Shown one piece after another: positions 28,501 through 43,500 of a stretch of DNA of 64,000 nucleotides (positions within the stretch are counted from its first letter, which is position 1; every line of letters begins with the position of its first letter). This DNA is from Casuarius casuarius (taxonomy: Eukaryota > Chordata > Aves > Casuariiformes > Casuariidae). The stretch covers positions 1,668,712 through 1,732,711 of the forward strand of contig PTFA01000193.1 of assembly GCA_003342895.1 (NCBI GenBank). Direction: 5' to 3'. The translations under genes were made by a program, and so were the position numbers. The notes under the pieces were generated by a model, which was not told where the DNA came from, ran no database searches, and was given only the letters and a program-made list of their open reading frames with translations.

Positions 28501-31500
28501 TGAGCATGCTTTGCTACTGAGCTGTACCTGGTATGGTAGTTTTGGCGTTCCCTATTCACTTCGCATTTACAAGTTAATGCATGTGCTCAGTAAAATGGGA
28601 AACTAGGACCTGGAGGTTTATCTGCTATGGAAAGCATGTTAAAATAAGATTTTGTTGAAATGCTTCAAGCTGCCCTCCTGTCCACAGTTGTTTGTAGCCC
28701 TGAGAGCAGATGTTGCAACCAGAGTTCTCAGCTGCTTTGCATGCTCCTGAGGAGACTTCTTTGGGTCTGAATTGACAGATTCCTGTGAAAGCTGATCGCT
28801 ACCACAGGAAAGAAGCCAAGTTGTACAATTGTATTGGACAGTCCTACTCTAAAGTCTTTGGGGATTAAATAGTTTTCATTGGCTAAATGGCCCCAACATT
28901 TTTGCTTCAGACCACTCTTCATGGTGTTCAGTTGAATTTTGTTTGTTTGTGGGTTTCCTTTAAGTATCCTAGAACGCACTGGTTTAATGGTTGTCGCGTG
29001 CATGCCTGGGAGTCTCCCAGTTCTCTCAAAGCCGCTAATGCTGTATCGGTGCAGTGAACTAGAACCAACCACATTACTGCTGTGTAAAGAGATTGGCATT
29101 CCTGTTCAAAATTTGCTTCCTAAAAGGTGCACAAGAAATCTTTTTCAGTGGCTTGAGACAAAGTTGTAATTCAGACTTCTGCTGTTCTTAGAAAACAATT
29201 ACTGCAGAGGTAATTGATTCCTTGCCTCCTTCCCTTCCTCTTTCTGTTATTGTAGGACAGTATACGCAAGGATCCAGTCTTCAGAGTTTATGTATTGAAG
29301 GCACAATTCCAAGCTGCACCTCTCTGGTTTCAAAACAGCAATTATTACGTAACGTGGACTCCACCAGTTGACTTTCACTGGGACACTGCTTAGCGGTGCT
29401 TGCTGTTAGAGCCAGTACCTGTAAGCACGCTGAGTTACCACCGTGTAAAGACAACTGTTTTTAACCTGACGACAGCACGGCCTGGACAGGGTCATCCAGA
29501 TGTCTTTTGTGACTCGGTAGAGGAAAGGAAGAACTTCTGAGAGCAAGAGCAAAAGGAAGCCTTGGGGCTGCTCTAATTTGGGCGTAGTCTCAAAGATTTT
29601 CATATCCTCCTTCTGCCTTGTCCTTTCTCTGCCATGCCATCTGAGGGGCACAGAGCAATAGATGGCCTTGCAGCTTTTTCAGGTGAAACAGAGTAATCAC
29701 TTCGGGCAGACTCTGTGGCTGAAGTTATTTTAAGTGTGGAATACAACCAGAGGGAAAAGAAGTGTTCATGGTATAATAATCAAACTAAGAGAATTCATTT
29801 TTAAAGACTTTCACAGGGGCTTAAAAGTACCTGTTGGCTTTTAAATATACTGATAGAAGAAAACAGATCTGTGTAGAGGTTTCGTATATAACATTCTGTG
29901 TAGTAATTAGAAGCTCTGGTGTGTACTGTTCACAAAGCCTGTGTAGGCTTCCTGTGAAGAGAACTCGCACATTTTTCACACCCTGAGTTTGTCAAGTTTG
30001 TGTTGGAAGCAGCAGCATATGGTACATGTAACTGTATGTGATGTTGGAAGTTTTTTTTTAAATGAAATTGGCACTTGGTTTTCCTGCTGGGAATAGCATT
30101 GCTGGGTGCTATATCATTAGCTTTGGAAGAGATGAGTGTCTGATACATTATCAGAAGCTAGTTTCTGTTCTTGTCTTCAGTTGCTTATAAATACTGGAGA
30201 AATATTAGACCACAGAGCCTTGAGTTCAGAAGTTCAAATCTTGTTTGGATCAAGAATGACAAAACTACTGCAAAATGGCTGTTTGCTAGCTTATGGGAAG
30301 CTGCTTTGGAACTGGAGCAAGGCTGCCAGGTGGGAGGGAATTGCAGGGCTGATACCAACCCATCTCACCTCAGAAAACAAACCCAGATAAGCGAGCATGC
30401 CACAGCTCTTAATAGGTGGGGAGGAAAGACCAAATAGATGTTAAAGGGGTGGGATGGGAAAAAACTTCTTTTCTTAAAGATATCAACAGTTTTAAATCTG
30501 ATCTGAGGCAAATTACCTGTTCTTTTGCTGGACAGCTCTTGCTTTTAACTCTGCTAATAATGACAACAATGCAAGTAATTATGACAGCTACTTTAAATCA
30601 TGTACACAGTTCGTACACACATGTACATACACTTGACTTGCATTTCATGGGAACATTACCATGTTTTGAGTCCTTCTGATTGCTGACATATTAACCCCAA
30701 ACTCTAACTTCATCCATGAAAAAGGAAGATAGCTGTTTTTGACCAGATATGGGTATATGAGCAAAGCATAAAAGTCGCTTGCCCTCATGTGTGTCTGTAT
30801 ATATCCATTTGTCATCTCACTGCATTTCACGCATTCTTAGGTGATACCTCACAGCCTTAATCAGTGGCAGGAAAGAGGTGACTGGTGAGCAAAGACCCAC
30901 ACAAAACACCACAACAAAAAGCAGTGGATCACATTCATCTTGGTTCTTAAAGGAACACCGATGTCTCAACAAGGAAAATGCTGTGTACCTAATATGCTTA
31001 ATCAACAGCAGTCTGCTATTGACAGCCTCAGACCCTGACGTCCTTCCCAGTTCTGTTGGTTTTCAGTTTGTCATATCTCGTCTTAAGACAATTAAAATGA
31101 ATTTGTGCACAATGTCTTTAAAAACGGGTTGGGTACCACAGCTTGCTTTTTTCTTATGAATTCAGGCACTGCAAAGAGGTAAGAGCAAAAGCAAGTCCTC
31201 TAGTAACCAGTTGAGGGATGTTTTTATTCTCACCTTTTCCTAATATGTTACAATTTGGTGGCAGTTTGCAATAATGCCTGCTCAGTTATGCACAAGGCTG
31301 AAACTCAGTAATGAGTGGAAGTATTCCCCACTATTTCAGTGCATGTTGGCTGAGGTTTATAGATGACTGTGTACAGTAACAAGTGAGCACCAGTTATATT
31401 CTTAGACTGTTAATGACACTTGTGCTAAGTTAGAATTTTAAATCTCCTTAGTAATACTTGAAACTATTTATTTATTTTCTTGTCTTACAGGCTGCTATAT

Positions 31501-34500
31501 GGCAAGCACTTAACCACTATGCTTACCGCGATGCAGTGTTCCTCGCAGAAAGATTATATGCAGAAGGTGTGTACTTTGCAAAAGTGAAGTTGATGTTTTT
31601 CAGTTTTGATTTAGGATTTTAAACCTCTGGTCCTGCTTTGTCCTGCACCGGTTGCTGTGATAGTAAGTTAACTTCATTCCGCCTGGGAAAGCAGAAGAAT
31701 GTTTCACAATTAGGTTGAAAAATCAAGTCTTGTAACAATAGCAATGTTTTTTTACAGTAAAACCACCTTTTGCAGGAAAAGACAAATTAGACTTGGAGTC
31801 AAGTGCTTAAGTATAATGTTTCTAGTGGTCTGTTATGGTGTCAGATGGGGGAGTTGTGGGTTTTTGGGGTGTGGGTTTTTTTTATTACCTTAGGATTGCA
31901 TGTTTTTTCAGGGGGACTTGAGGATAGATGTAGTACACAAATTCTGCAGACTTTCTTGATATTGAAAGCTAGCTTCACCAATAATCCTGTTCTCATATGT
32001 TGATTGGTGTGTTACCTGAATGAAAAAGTCTTGTGATGATGAGAGATATGTATAAAGTGAAACTGAGATGGTGAGAGTGAGAACATAAAATGGAATAGAT
32101 GCCTCCAATTCTATTCTTTTTATTCATTATAATGCTGCCAGATCTATGGTGTATCTTGGATACTAAGCAGGCAGCAGAAACACAAATCTCTACTTTTCCC
32201 AGGTCTTTCAAAGACCATTTTCTTGCGCTCTAGTCCTTTTCTTTCGTATCTTTTTCTCTATGGCTTCAGATAAGCTTTTTATCTTCTCTACTTTTTTTCG
32301 CCTTGATACCAATATTCAGCTTTTCTTTTTCCTCTCTATTTTGAACGATATTATCCCCTAATCACTAACATGGAAAATAAAACCTTAAGCTGAAAAATAC
32401 ACATTTTAATTTTTTCATGCTAAACAGAATGGGAGCTTATAACACTAATTAAAACATTTTATCTGTTTCATGCTCTACGTCTTACAATTAAATGTTTCCC
32501 TTTCAACAATGTATTGCCTGACAGGTCCATAATGCACTTCTTAACACTGGAAGCACACATCTAATTTTTGAGAAATAAGGACTTTCTTCCTCTTGCCTTG
32601 GCAAGATTACCCAAGAAATGTGGGCTCTTCCATCTGGTGCTCAAATGAGAAATGTGCAGGATATTATGGGAGTCTTAGGGTTGCCATCAAGGTGTACATA
32701 AAGGGGAGAGTTTTTAGGGATGACAAATTTATCCTGAATACAATGTGCCGTGAGATGCAGGAAAATGCTAAAAGGAAATTACCAAGGCTGTGGAAACAAA
32801 GAGAATCCCCTCTTTGCTGAAGCCGGGATAAGGTACACAGCCCCATGTACTGACATTATCTTTGGAGAATAATACTGTACAAAAATACTTCTGCTTTTTT
32901 TGGTGGACAGCAGTGCTGAGAGAATAGAAAGAATAGAAAGTGCAATTGCTTGGTTCACGTAATTACTAACAAAACCTCTGATTTCTGGTTAAAATAAGTA
33001 GTTATACTGCAGAGCAGAAGCTACTGAACCGGAATACAGTGATTCCATAATGGCCATAAGATTTTCATCCTGAAAAGAACTTTTTTTTTTTTTTTTTTTT
33101 TGGTTCACCTGTAGTTAGTCCCTTTGGGAACATGTGGCTTCATAGTTTCCAAGGATTCTTGCAGTGTGTTAAGTTAGTGAATAAAAGAATTGATTTAACA
33201 AACACAAACTCTTATTTTTGATTTATTAATATTTTTTAATTTATTTGTTTTTGATTTAAACACAAACTTTAGTCTGTTTTCAGTGTAGTAAAAGGCTTGA
33301 GCAGGCTGCCCCAGCAGCTTTTGTACAACACTCATTTTATATATTGATTTTTCTAGAGTCCCACATAGCTAGGTGAAGAAGCATCATAATTATTTGGTGT
33401 TTTTTAGTGCTGAATTCCATCTGCATGGTAGTGCATTCTGAAAAGCGTAATGTGGGTTTTGAAATTGTTTGAGTTTTAAATTGCTTGCCTTCATAAGCAC
33501 CCTTTCTTTGAAGTAAAATAGCTTGTTGCATGTCAGTGATTTGAGAGTAACTTTTGGGAAGTACAAATAGGGTGAAACACCATAGCTGCACATGATCGCT
33601 GACTGTATAGGGATATTTCTTTCTTCTTGCTTAAAACCCAGAAAAGGCAGTGAAAATGAAGACACCAGTATTTCACACAATCACTAGCTTAACAGTAGAA
33701 TTAACATATCAGCATGGTTCTCTGGCATTTTAATTTCCAGCTTTCAATTGTGCAGTAAGATTTTAAAGTTACTTCAGGGGTGAGCTGCTGTCTGTCCTTT
33801 ATGCTCTAAGCACAAGTTAAATCAGCAAGTCTGATCTCGATCTTAAATTGGATGCCAAGTCAAGTTCTTTGAATGTATCATGTACTGCAGTGGAACATTC
33901 TCTCTCTGCTATGGAAGAAATGTTGAAGCAGACATGATCAAATCTAAATACTTTAGGTTTCCGTCATAGAGAAATGCTTCCCTCTTGATTATTCTAGCTT
34001 TCGGTTTAGGTAGAGATTATTCTTTCTTAAGATGACTACTTCATTCAGAATTTAGAAACCTGTCAGGACTAAGCCTGGAGAGGATTTCCAGGAAAACTTG
34101 TCCTTATCACTGCTTCCTTACATAAATAAAGCATCTGAATGGTAATATTAAGCCATATGCCCAAAGAAATAAATGGGTGTAGGCAGCAAAAAGGACTAGA
34201 TTTAATGTTAGGGGTAGAGGTGACTGGAAATTGTTCTGTTTTAATAGTCATTAAAATCATAAAATTTGCTTTAGTGAGTCACTCGAAAATGTAGAATCAA
34301 GATCTTCAGGAAAAATAACAGAAGTAAAAATAGAAATAGAAGTTGATTTGAAATTAGGATTAAAACTTTTAATTAAGCTACTTTGGCTGAAATTGATCCT
34401 CCCTGCTTAAAAGTTCTTTTGCTTCCTGACAGGTATCATTGCACCAGCATTTCTGCACTGCTTAAGCTAGTGCGAAGTGTTACTAGGAAATGTCTTGTGA

Positions 34501-37500
34501 TAATATTCTGAGCCAAGTCTTGCTGTGGCCAACAAGTTGTTAAAGTAGCTCTGTTGTACTGGCAATGACAGCTTCACTTTGCTTGACTCGCTGTTGTTTT
34601 AACAACAGGCTGGCAAATCACATATTTAGATTGGGTAGCAAAAAGGATCAAAGTTCTCTTGCAACAGTAGATGTTAAAAGTTGGTGTGACTATATAAGAA
34701 AATGGCATGTTGAAGTTCACTCTATGCTGACTAATAAAGGAAGTGCATCTCAATCTCAATCACTGGTACTTGGGTTTTTGCATCTTGTTGTTAGCTGCCT
34801 TTTACCCCTTGATTGCCTGTATCAAAATGGTTTAAAAAAAAAAGGCAAGTGAATGTTTTCCTTTTTTGTTGTTTTTTAGTACATTCAGAAGAAGCACTGT
34901 TTTTACTGGCAACATGTTACTATCGCTCAGGAAAGGCATACAAAGCATACAGGCTTCTAAAGGGACATAGCTGTACTACCCCACAATGTAAATACCTGCT
35001 TGCAAAATGTTGTGTTGACCTCAGCAAGTAAGTAAACCCTTTATGTTCTGTACCAGTGTTACAAATGCACTCTTTTTTGTTTGGATTTCTCTTTGAAAGC
35101 TGTCATATTGCATAAGGTAGTAATTCATTGGCTTTTCAAATCTAAAGGTTGTTATAAGTACTTAATTTTGCTTTCAGATATGGACCTAACGAACATTAGC
35201 CCATATTGCAGAACTCTCTAAAAGGTATTGAATAACTTGCAAAGGAGTTGTCAAACTGTGTAGGGGGAGAAAAGCTGATGCTGAGAAGACTGAATGAGAC
35301 CAATCTGGGAAGTGTTTGTTTTGGTTTTGTGTGTGTCTGATACTTTTTTTTTCTCCTGTGTTACCTTGACTTATTTCATCAAGTGTTTCTAGTGTGAATT
35401 TAACAGGCCACTACCCCTAAAACAGTAAACTTCCTCCTCTTTGCCCATTACTTACTAAGGGGGGAAAAAGATGGCAGACAAATCTTGCTAAAAACCTTGA
35501 GTCCGCACCCAGGGATGTGCTGTTTTCACCATCAAAATCAACCTTGAGGGACATAGTGTCAAGGGATCTTGCAGGATCTCTGGAGTCTAACAGCAAGTAC
35601 ATATAAATGATATTGTTTAAACTACAGGCCCTAATGCCCTGAGAGTTTAGTAATGAGGGTATTTCGCATCTATGTAGCCTTTTCAAGCTTTTAAAGCTGA
35701 AATGTGGGACCCAATGTATGGCTGAGATGCAGAATGGAGTGGATGAGGGAGCAAGGGATGCAAAAACCTTTTTCAAAAAAATTTGAAGTACTCTCAGGTT
35801 CTCTCCAGAATTGTAAATCTTTCTCTACCAAAGAGCTTGTTTTTAGAAAGTGGCCTTCCTTCAGCAACAAAAAAATTTAACTTCTTTAGAATAGGTAATA
35901 GGTGGAGTTCGATGCAGTGTGATGTGATTATTTTGCAGTATTCATGACCCTACCCACAACATGTAATCAAAATGCAGGTCATCTTTGAGAGGCAGCAGCG
36001 AAAGCTTTTCTTTTTTTATCTCCCCGTCTCCCCCTCCAAAGTCCTTTGACATCTTTGGAGTATTGGGGATATCTTGACTTGTTGGGTTTCTTTTGGTACT
36101 ATTTTAACACTTTTGGAGTTATTGGGATACAGGCTTCTCTGCAGCTTTTTCTGTTGAGATGGAAATCATGTTAATGCTCTACTTGGAAAGGTTCCTGTGG
36201 AATAAGTTTGAAGCTGGTCATTCTTTCTCTCTCCCTTCCTCTTACAGAGTCTGGTGTGTGTATAGCTTCTGAACAGATTTTGGTTAGAAACGTGGGATTA
36301 AAAGAAAATCTTTACAAGAGTTTATTTTCTTTGGAAGTTGTTAAATTTAACTGTCACTGGCATTATTTCAGTTGCATCTGTGTAAATGTGCTCGCGTACC
36401 TTACGGGTATGGGAACAGTCTACACTGACAGAAGAGTCTACATACCAGTGTAACTTCACATGGAGGGGAGAAAAGGAGATGATTTGTTTATGCAGGTTTC
36501 AGTTTGAAATGCCAGAGAAGCTCCTCCCTTCCCCCTCAAAAAGGCTGTTTAAAATAATTTTCGAGCTTGATAGCGCGACACATCCCAAGTGAGCAGTATT
36601 GCTCACTGCAGGTGTAGTAGATGCAAGATAAGCCTTTGTTCTCCTTTTGAGCTCTTCTCTTGTAAGAAACCAAGGCATTAAAATACAAAGTTTGTGCCAT
36701 ATCCCAGTACTGGATCTGAAGAACTGAGTGCGTGGCACCTCGCAGGATGCATTTGTTACTTGGTTTGGCTTGATTTCCCAATTGTTGCCTTAGCTCATTA
36801 CTGGTAAAAGGCCTTGAAAAATGAAGTGGCTAGAGGATTTCTTCCCCCCCACCACCACCACTTTCTTTGTGTTCTACCTAAGATCAGGCACTCTTGCAAA
36901 AATCATCTTGCATGATGTGTTTCTGTTTCTTTGGAGTAGCGTGAGTGGTTACTCCCACACCCCACCAGAGATGTTCAGCCGCAGAATATTGCGTCCCTCC
37001 ATGTTATTAAAGGAATCAATCACTTATTTTAAATTCCCTTTTTTAGGAGCTAGTTTGGACGTGATTTGGAACTCGAACACTGACAATGGATTTCTGTTTT
37101 TGTTTGCAGCAGGGTGAAAACACTGGACTGCCAATACTGTGAGCCTTGTAACCCCTTTAAACCTCTTGTCTTTTAAAAAGGCTCGCAGAAGGAGAGCAGA
37201 TCTTGTCTGGTGGAGTGTTGAATAAACAGAAAAGCCATGATGACATTGTTACGGAGTTTGGAGACTCTGCATGCTTTACACTCTCCTTACTGGGACATGT
37301 CTATTGGTAAAGTAACTTTAATTTTGTCTGTTAAAGCATGCACTTTGATTTGACCAAACCAAACCTTAGCCAAGAAACTTTCAGTCACTACCGGGTTCAG
37401 CTCTCTCTCTGGGTTACATAGCCTGAACAACTTCAGAATATGATAGATGCACGTAGATTATTATGGAAGCTAACTGACTTGGAATGCGAGCGTAGTTTGG

Positions 37501-40500
37501 CTTTCATGCAGAGCTTCTGAGTGCTTGAAAATATAAAGGCCTCTTTTCCAGGTTGTCAAGCATGCAATCCAAGAGTAATTTTTAATAATTTTGGGCTTGT
37601 TCTGCATTCTTCTCCAAGTGAAACGTTCAAGGCTTGTTTTGCAGGGTTACCATTTCAATTTCCTGCATCTGTTCTAAAGATGAACAGCTGTATTCTTCAA
37701 ATGAAAGTTTTGAGGAGTTTTCTAATTTACTAATCCCTGTCAGAAAAACGTTACGTATTTAAGTGTTTTGCTTTTGCTTAGATACAAGAAAGGTTTTGGT
37801 AAATGTGAACAGAGATTAATTTAAATAGCAATAGAGGATTTCTTGGATTCTTTCTTAGTATAGACTAGCACTTAGGTACAGTAATTTGGGGGGGGACTGT
37901 GAAACTAAATGACTTTCATCTGCCTCTAAATACTTCAGATAACTTGAAAACGACTCAATATTGCTCTGTTTCTGAGGCTTAAAAAGTTAGGAATGTTGCT
38001 GTGGTTCTCAACATGTTTTTGTTTTTCAGCTCTACTGGAAAGCTATCTTGAACAAAAGTGCTGTTCTTATGTTTCCCTTAACTGTTGCATTCTTTTTTCA
38101 GCAAGACGGACCGGCTTGCCAAAGGATCAGAATGTTACCAAAAGAGCCTTAGTTTAAATCCTTTCCTCTGGTCCCCTTTTGAATCGCTATGTGAAATAGG
38201 TAAGTCTGCAGAACTGCTTCCCTAGTGAAGGTGTTTGCTACGTTTCTGGGTATGTCAAGTTTTCTGATTTACCATCTCCATGTGGGAAGGTTTATTTTTA
38301 CTCGTGTCCAGAACTTGTAGGGAAAATGCCCACAGAATTCTTCAGGATTGTTTTTGGGAGCAATAATGGATTGTAAATAATTTGCCTGTCATTAGAGCTC
38401 TGTCTCACTTTCTTCAGTTTTCACTATGTAAATAAGCATTACAGAGACAGTTTTACGTTTTGCATTCAACAGTACCATGTGTTTTCTAACCTATAGTTAG
38501 TAGACTCTTAGGAACCACAGACTGCTTCTGAGAATAACTTTAAAAAGCAAGTCTGTTATTAATAAAACTGATTGTCCAGTTAGCAGTGGAAGAACATTAC
38601 TGCTTTAGCGTAAGGGAGTTTAAAATAATGAAATAAAAACACACTCCTTTTAAAATACTTTATTTACTGCCCTCTTCATTTCAACCCAGATCTTCAGCAT
38701 GTAGACTCAGGAATAACTCTAGTTAAATCTCCTTCCCATCTTACAGGTGAAAAACCAGACCCTGACCAAACGTTTAAATTAACATCTTTACAAAACTTCA
38801 GCAGCTGCCTGCCTAACACTTGCACAACATTGGTATCTAATCACAACATATCTCACAGACAGTCTGAGACTGTCCTTATGGAAACGCCACAAGACACAAT
38901 TGTAAGTTTTGCTAAAATCTTTGGAGATTTAAAGCAGTCTTCCCAGTTTAAGTGAATAATGCTAATTAGAAACTACACTGCAGGAATATCTAACAGCTGT
39001 CTTCCATTTTCAGGAGTTGAATAGACTCAACTTAGAATCCTCCAATTCAAAATACTCCTCCCTGAACACGGATTCCTCCATGTCTTACATTGACTCAGCT
39101 GTAATTTCACCAGATGCTGTCCCTCTCGGATCAGGAACTGCCATATTGTCTAAACAGGCTCAAAATAAACCAAAAACTGGGCGGAGTTTGCTGGGGGGAC
39201 CTGCAGCTTTGAGCCCCCTAACTCCAAGGTAAGGCCTTGAGATGGACCTTCTTTGCGATTAGCTCCACTGTTAACATTGTTTGTGATTTGAAACAGGAGA
39301 GATGCATTTCCAAATATGATGTGCAGCACAAACTGTATTGGTAATGTACTAGAAGTAATGCAACAGAAGCAAAAGCTAAACAACTTCAGTGACTGCTCTC
39401 CGCCCTAGTGTTGTTTCTTCATCTCTTCTGTTTCTTAAAGAAGCCATTGGTATTCTGTGATTAGAAGAGAGGAACTCTGATCCAGTATGTTGCTTGTTGC
39501 AACATTCACACTAGAAAAATCTTTAAAGGAATGAGTTTCTCCTCTGAAATAAACTGTTTAATATGGAAAGCTGCTCTAAGAGCTTTTCTGGAACAATAGC
39601 TGTCTTCTAAAAAGAACACTTAGATATGTTCTTTCCTATGTGATCTTTTGTTTAGAGAAACAGCACTATGGTACAAGCTGTAACACTTATTTGGGCTGTT
39701 CTTGTATTAGTTATTATGCAGGCAGGCTAAGAACATTCTATATCTTTAAAATTTTAGGAATAAGAATATTTTCTACCAAAGCATCTTTTTTTGTAGATGA
39801 GAATAGATGGAAAGTAAGATATTAGAGGATTAACATCAATTAATGGACTAGTTCTGAAATAAAGCTTATCTTCTGGGTCTCTGCTTTAACCGCAGAATCG
39901 GGCCAACTCTCACAGTCTAATACTCTGACGTTTCCACTTTCTTTTATAAAGCTTTGGAATTTTGCCGCTAGAAACCCCAAGCCCTGGTGATGGATCCTAC
40001 TTGCAAAACTATACAAACTCTTCTTCTGTGATTGATGTGCCATCTACAGGAGCACCTTCAAAGAAGGTATTTTGCATTCTAGAATGCAATTGTTGTTCTG
40101 TATGACTTTTACATTGCTATGTAGTTTAAAGATAAACCCATAATGTAAATAAAACAAACATTACACGTGAGCTGGATTGTGCTGATGGTGAGGAGAACCC
40201 AATTTATCCATTGCTTACAAACTTATTTTTGAAATACAGTTTGGCTGCCTAAGCAACTGGTTAGTCTCCCTTAGTCATGGAAATGCTCTTGGTTAATTCA
40301 GTGAAAATTTATGCATATATACTATGAAGTAAAAAAATCTGTTCTTACTAGGGAGTGGGGAGTCATAGCTACTTTTTGTCCTCTCCAGCACACAGACATG
40401 TGCAGACTGCCTGGTTGGTGGTGGTAAGCAGGCATAAGAGGCAACCTGAGACAAGTGCTATGACTTCCGTCCACCTGCAGTTGCAGAGGAATGGACTAAC

Positions 40501-43500
40501 AATTATGACTCTTTAAATTACGAAGCCTTCACAGCTTTTGTGTGTGCAGGGTGGAGTCTGAAGACAGCCAGAACTTGAAATTGGCTTTTTTAATGTATTC
40601 TCAGGAATGACTCTAAACAATACTAGAAGCCTAGAGCGAGCTGAGACTCAACTTCTTGCAGGCAGTCCTTAAATTCTAGTTTGTAGACTGGTGTAATCAA
40701 AATACTGCTGGTCCTCCATGGAGAGCTGATAGAATGGTGCTGTTTCAGTTGGCTAAACCTTGTTTAGAAGAAACTTAAAATTTCCTTTTTACTCTGTAAG
40801 TGACTGCCGTAGTTGCCATAGTGATAAAGGAGAGGTGGAATGTTGATGACGGTTGAAGAACCATTTGTTCCTTTTCAAAAACGAAAAACCTGAGGATATT
40901 TTCATATATTTTTAGTAAATCTAAAGTTGCACAAAGGGATGCTAGTGTTTCATAGGCAGCCAACTCTTAAAAGCTCAGCACGAGTAATAGTGTTGAATTC
41001 CTCAAAAAGTAGAGCTTTGACCTTTATCAGAGTCAAAGCAGTCAGGCAGATAACCTCAACTTTTTTGGAGGGGAGGGGATCTTCTGAAGCCTGTGCCTGG
41101 GAACTCTGGAATCTCATCGCACAAGTCATTAAGCTGTCCTGTCTTTGGACATCTCATTACTAGCACCTTTACTAGCTTTTTTTTTTTTTATTAATTCCTC
41201 TTAACCGGACTCTTGGGTAACACTTTGGCTGTCATGCTGTAAGGATAGCGTGTTTTAGGCAGTGTATTATTAAATTATTGAGAGTCTGTATAAAATGGTA
41301 AATGAAATAGCAAAGCGTAACCTTCCAGTATAGCACTCATCTGCTTTTACTTTATATTCTAGTGAGATTTTTAATCTTACCTGTGTGCCACATGATAGAT
41401 GAAGAGCTTCAAGAGATGAAGTCATACTTGCTTCTTTTTTGTTGCTTTGCTAGGTATGGCACAAGAGCATCTAGGATAAATTTCACTAATCCATGCGTAT
41501 GCGTTCTACCCAGCTGTATCTGGATGGCTGCCTAAGTGCAACTATTAAACACATTGTAATAAATAGCTTAGAATTCTGATCCATACTCTGTCCAATGTAA
41601 ATAATTACTTGGCCAGTTTCACTTCTGCTCTTCAAATTACCAAGTTAGAGAAGGTTTAGTGTAGCTGTGGCTAGAATGTGCATGACTTTACGGGGGCAGT
41701 TTCCTAGGAAACCTTTACGTAAACGAATGAAACGTTAGGATGGATCCAAAGATTTCCTCTCTGAGTGGGCAAGCATGCTTGCTGGCTGCCTGAAATGTCC
41801 TCTGATATCAAATAAATTGAAAGGGAAGGGCAAGATACTCAATTCATAAACTAGCATTGCTTGTGCTGTCAGGCATCACACTTGCAGATTTCTTGTGTCT
41901 TAACAAACTTCTTTTCCAAGTAGAGATCATGAGCTGAATGTTATGGTGCCTAGAGGAAGCAAAAGGATGTGTTTTAAGCTTTCTTTAAAATGAAGAAAAG
42001 GGCCTGTTCTTTGAATCCTTTATAGGAAGTCTATGTACTAGATGCTCTGAATTCCTATCCAAACTTGTTCAGTAGGACTCAGAGCTGTGATAACGTGATT
42101 GTGAATCTGAGTTCCCACACATCAGCTGAGCCAGGGTAGGCATGAAAATGCACATTTTCGCTCACAGAAGAGAGAATGTGACTTAGCACCACAGCATTGT
42201 CTTACATGCTTGTAACTTGTGGCAAATAATAGGTACACCGACAATGTGACTTGTAACTTCTGAAGACAACATGATTAACCTAAATAGTGTTTTTTTGCAT
42301 CTGTAGGCAAAAATGCATATGGACACTTACTGCTCAGCTGACATGCAGAATTTGCTGTCCTGTGTTAACTTGACTGTAGGTCTCTGTTCTCTTAACTCTC
42401 TGTGTTGCATTATGCAGATCCCTTTTTAAAGAAGGTTATTTCTGTATCTCTCCAAAGGCTCATGCAGTAGTGATTTAACTTGTGAAATACTGATTCATAC
42501 TGTGAACAGGTATGCTAACCAGGCAGTTGAAATTATTGTGAAATCTTCAGGGCAGCGACTCTCCTGGAAGTGGTACTATAAGAACCACAGTGAGGGGTTT
42601 AATGGCAAATAGCTTCTGGATATGGTTGTAATACAATAACTCAAAAATGCTTTTTCCCTGGTTGTTCTTTTGTAGGAACTTTCTCCCAGTAGAGAAAGAA
42701 TTTTAAATACAGTATCTTTTAATTCCTTTTATTCTTGCACAAACATTTAACATATAGTTTCTTCTTACCACTAGATGGAGAGATTTCATACCTTTCAAAT
42801 AATGAGCATGAAGTTTTTGTAAATTTGGTGTTACTAGTATTTTACAAGCACAATGAGAAATACTTTGGATGGATGATTCTGGAAAAAATCCTGTATTGAA
42901 AGCATCTGTATTTCTTTGTGCAGTGTCTGATAGGCAGAAGAGATTTGGTTTGATTATAACAGATTGAGACTTCTTAGGGACATAATAACAAACCTGTAGA
43001 AACTTTGTGTTATGCAGACTGTCACCAGGATAAGCCAAGCCGGAACAAAATCAGTCTTCTCACAAAGTGGAAATAGCCGGGAAGTCACTCCAATCCTTGT
43101 TGCACAAACACAGAGCTCTGGCCCACAGACAAGGTAGGAAAAATTATTTTAGTATTACCTGTTGCATTTTCTTTCTGAAGGAATTTGGCTGTTTTCATCC
43201 TTTTTGGATGTTTCTGCAGCGTTCCTGTTTGGATGAGGAAGGAGTGAGGTGGGGCTTTTTGTGGTGGATGTGGGTGTGTGACTTTGGGGGGTTTTTTGGT
43301 TGTTGAAGACACACAGATGAAAACCTCCATGGATAAGGTGGAAGCTCGTGCATGGTGGTTTGTTTTAAATCTCCTTTGCAGTTAAACCATTTCATCAGTA
43401 AATGGCAAAGCATTTTCTTCAAGCTACTGCTCATGTTCTTAATATGCATCAGATTTCTCCCATCTTGTTGAGGTGGGAATGCCTGCACTGTAGTGCCTGA

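Noticed and set aside
30136..30437. Overlapping 84- and 88-codon frames in CDC27 intron 1
   Set aside because: No recognised motif, no splice support and average intron composition.
32031..32090. Box C/D snoRNA-like GTGATGA...CTGA in CDC27 intron 2
   Set aside because: The CTGA is only about 25 nt from box C, no terminal stem pairs, and no second D box lies at normal spacing.
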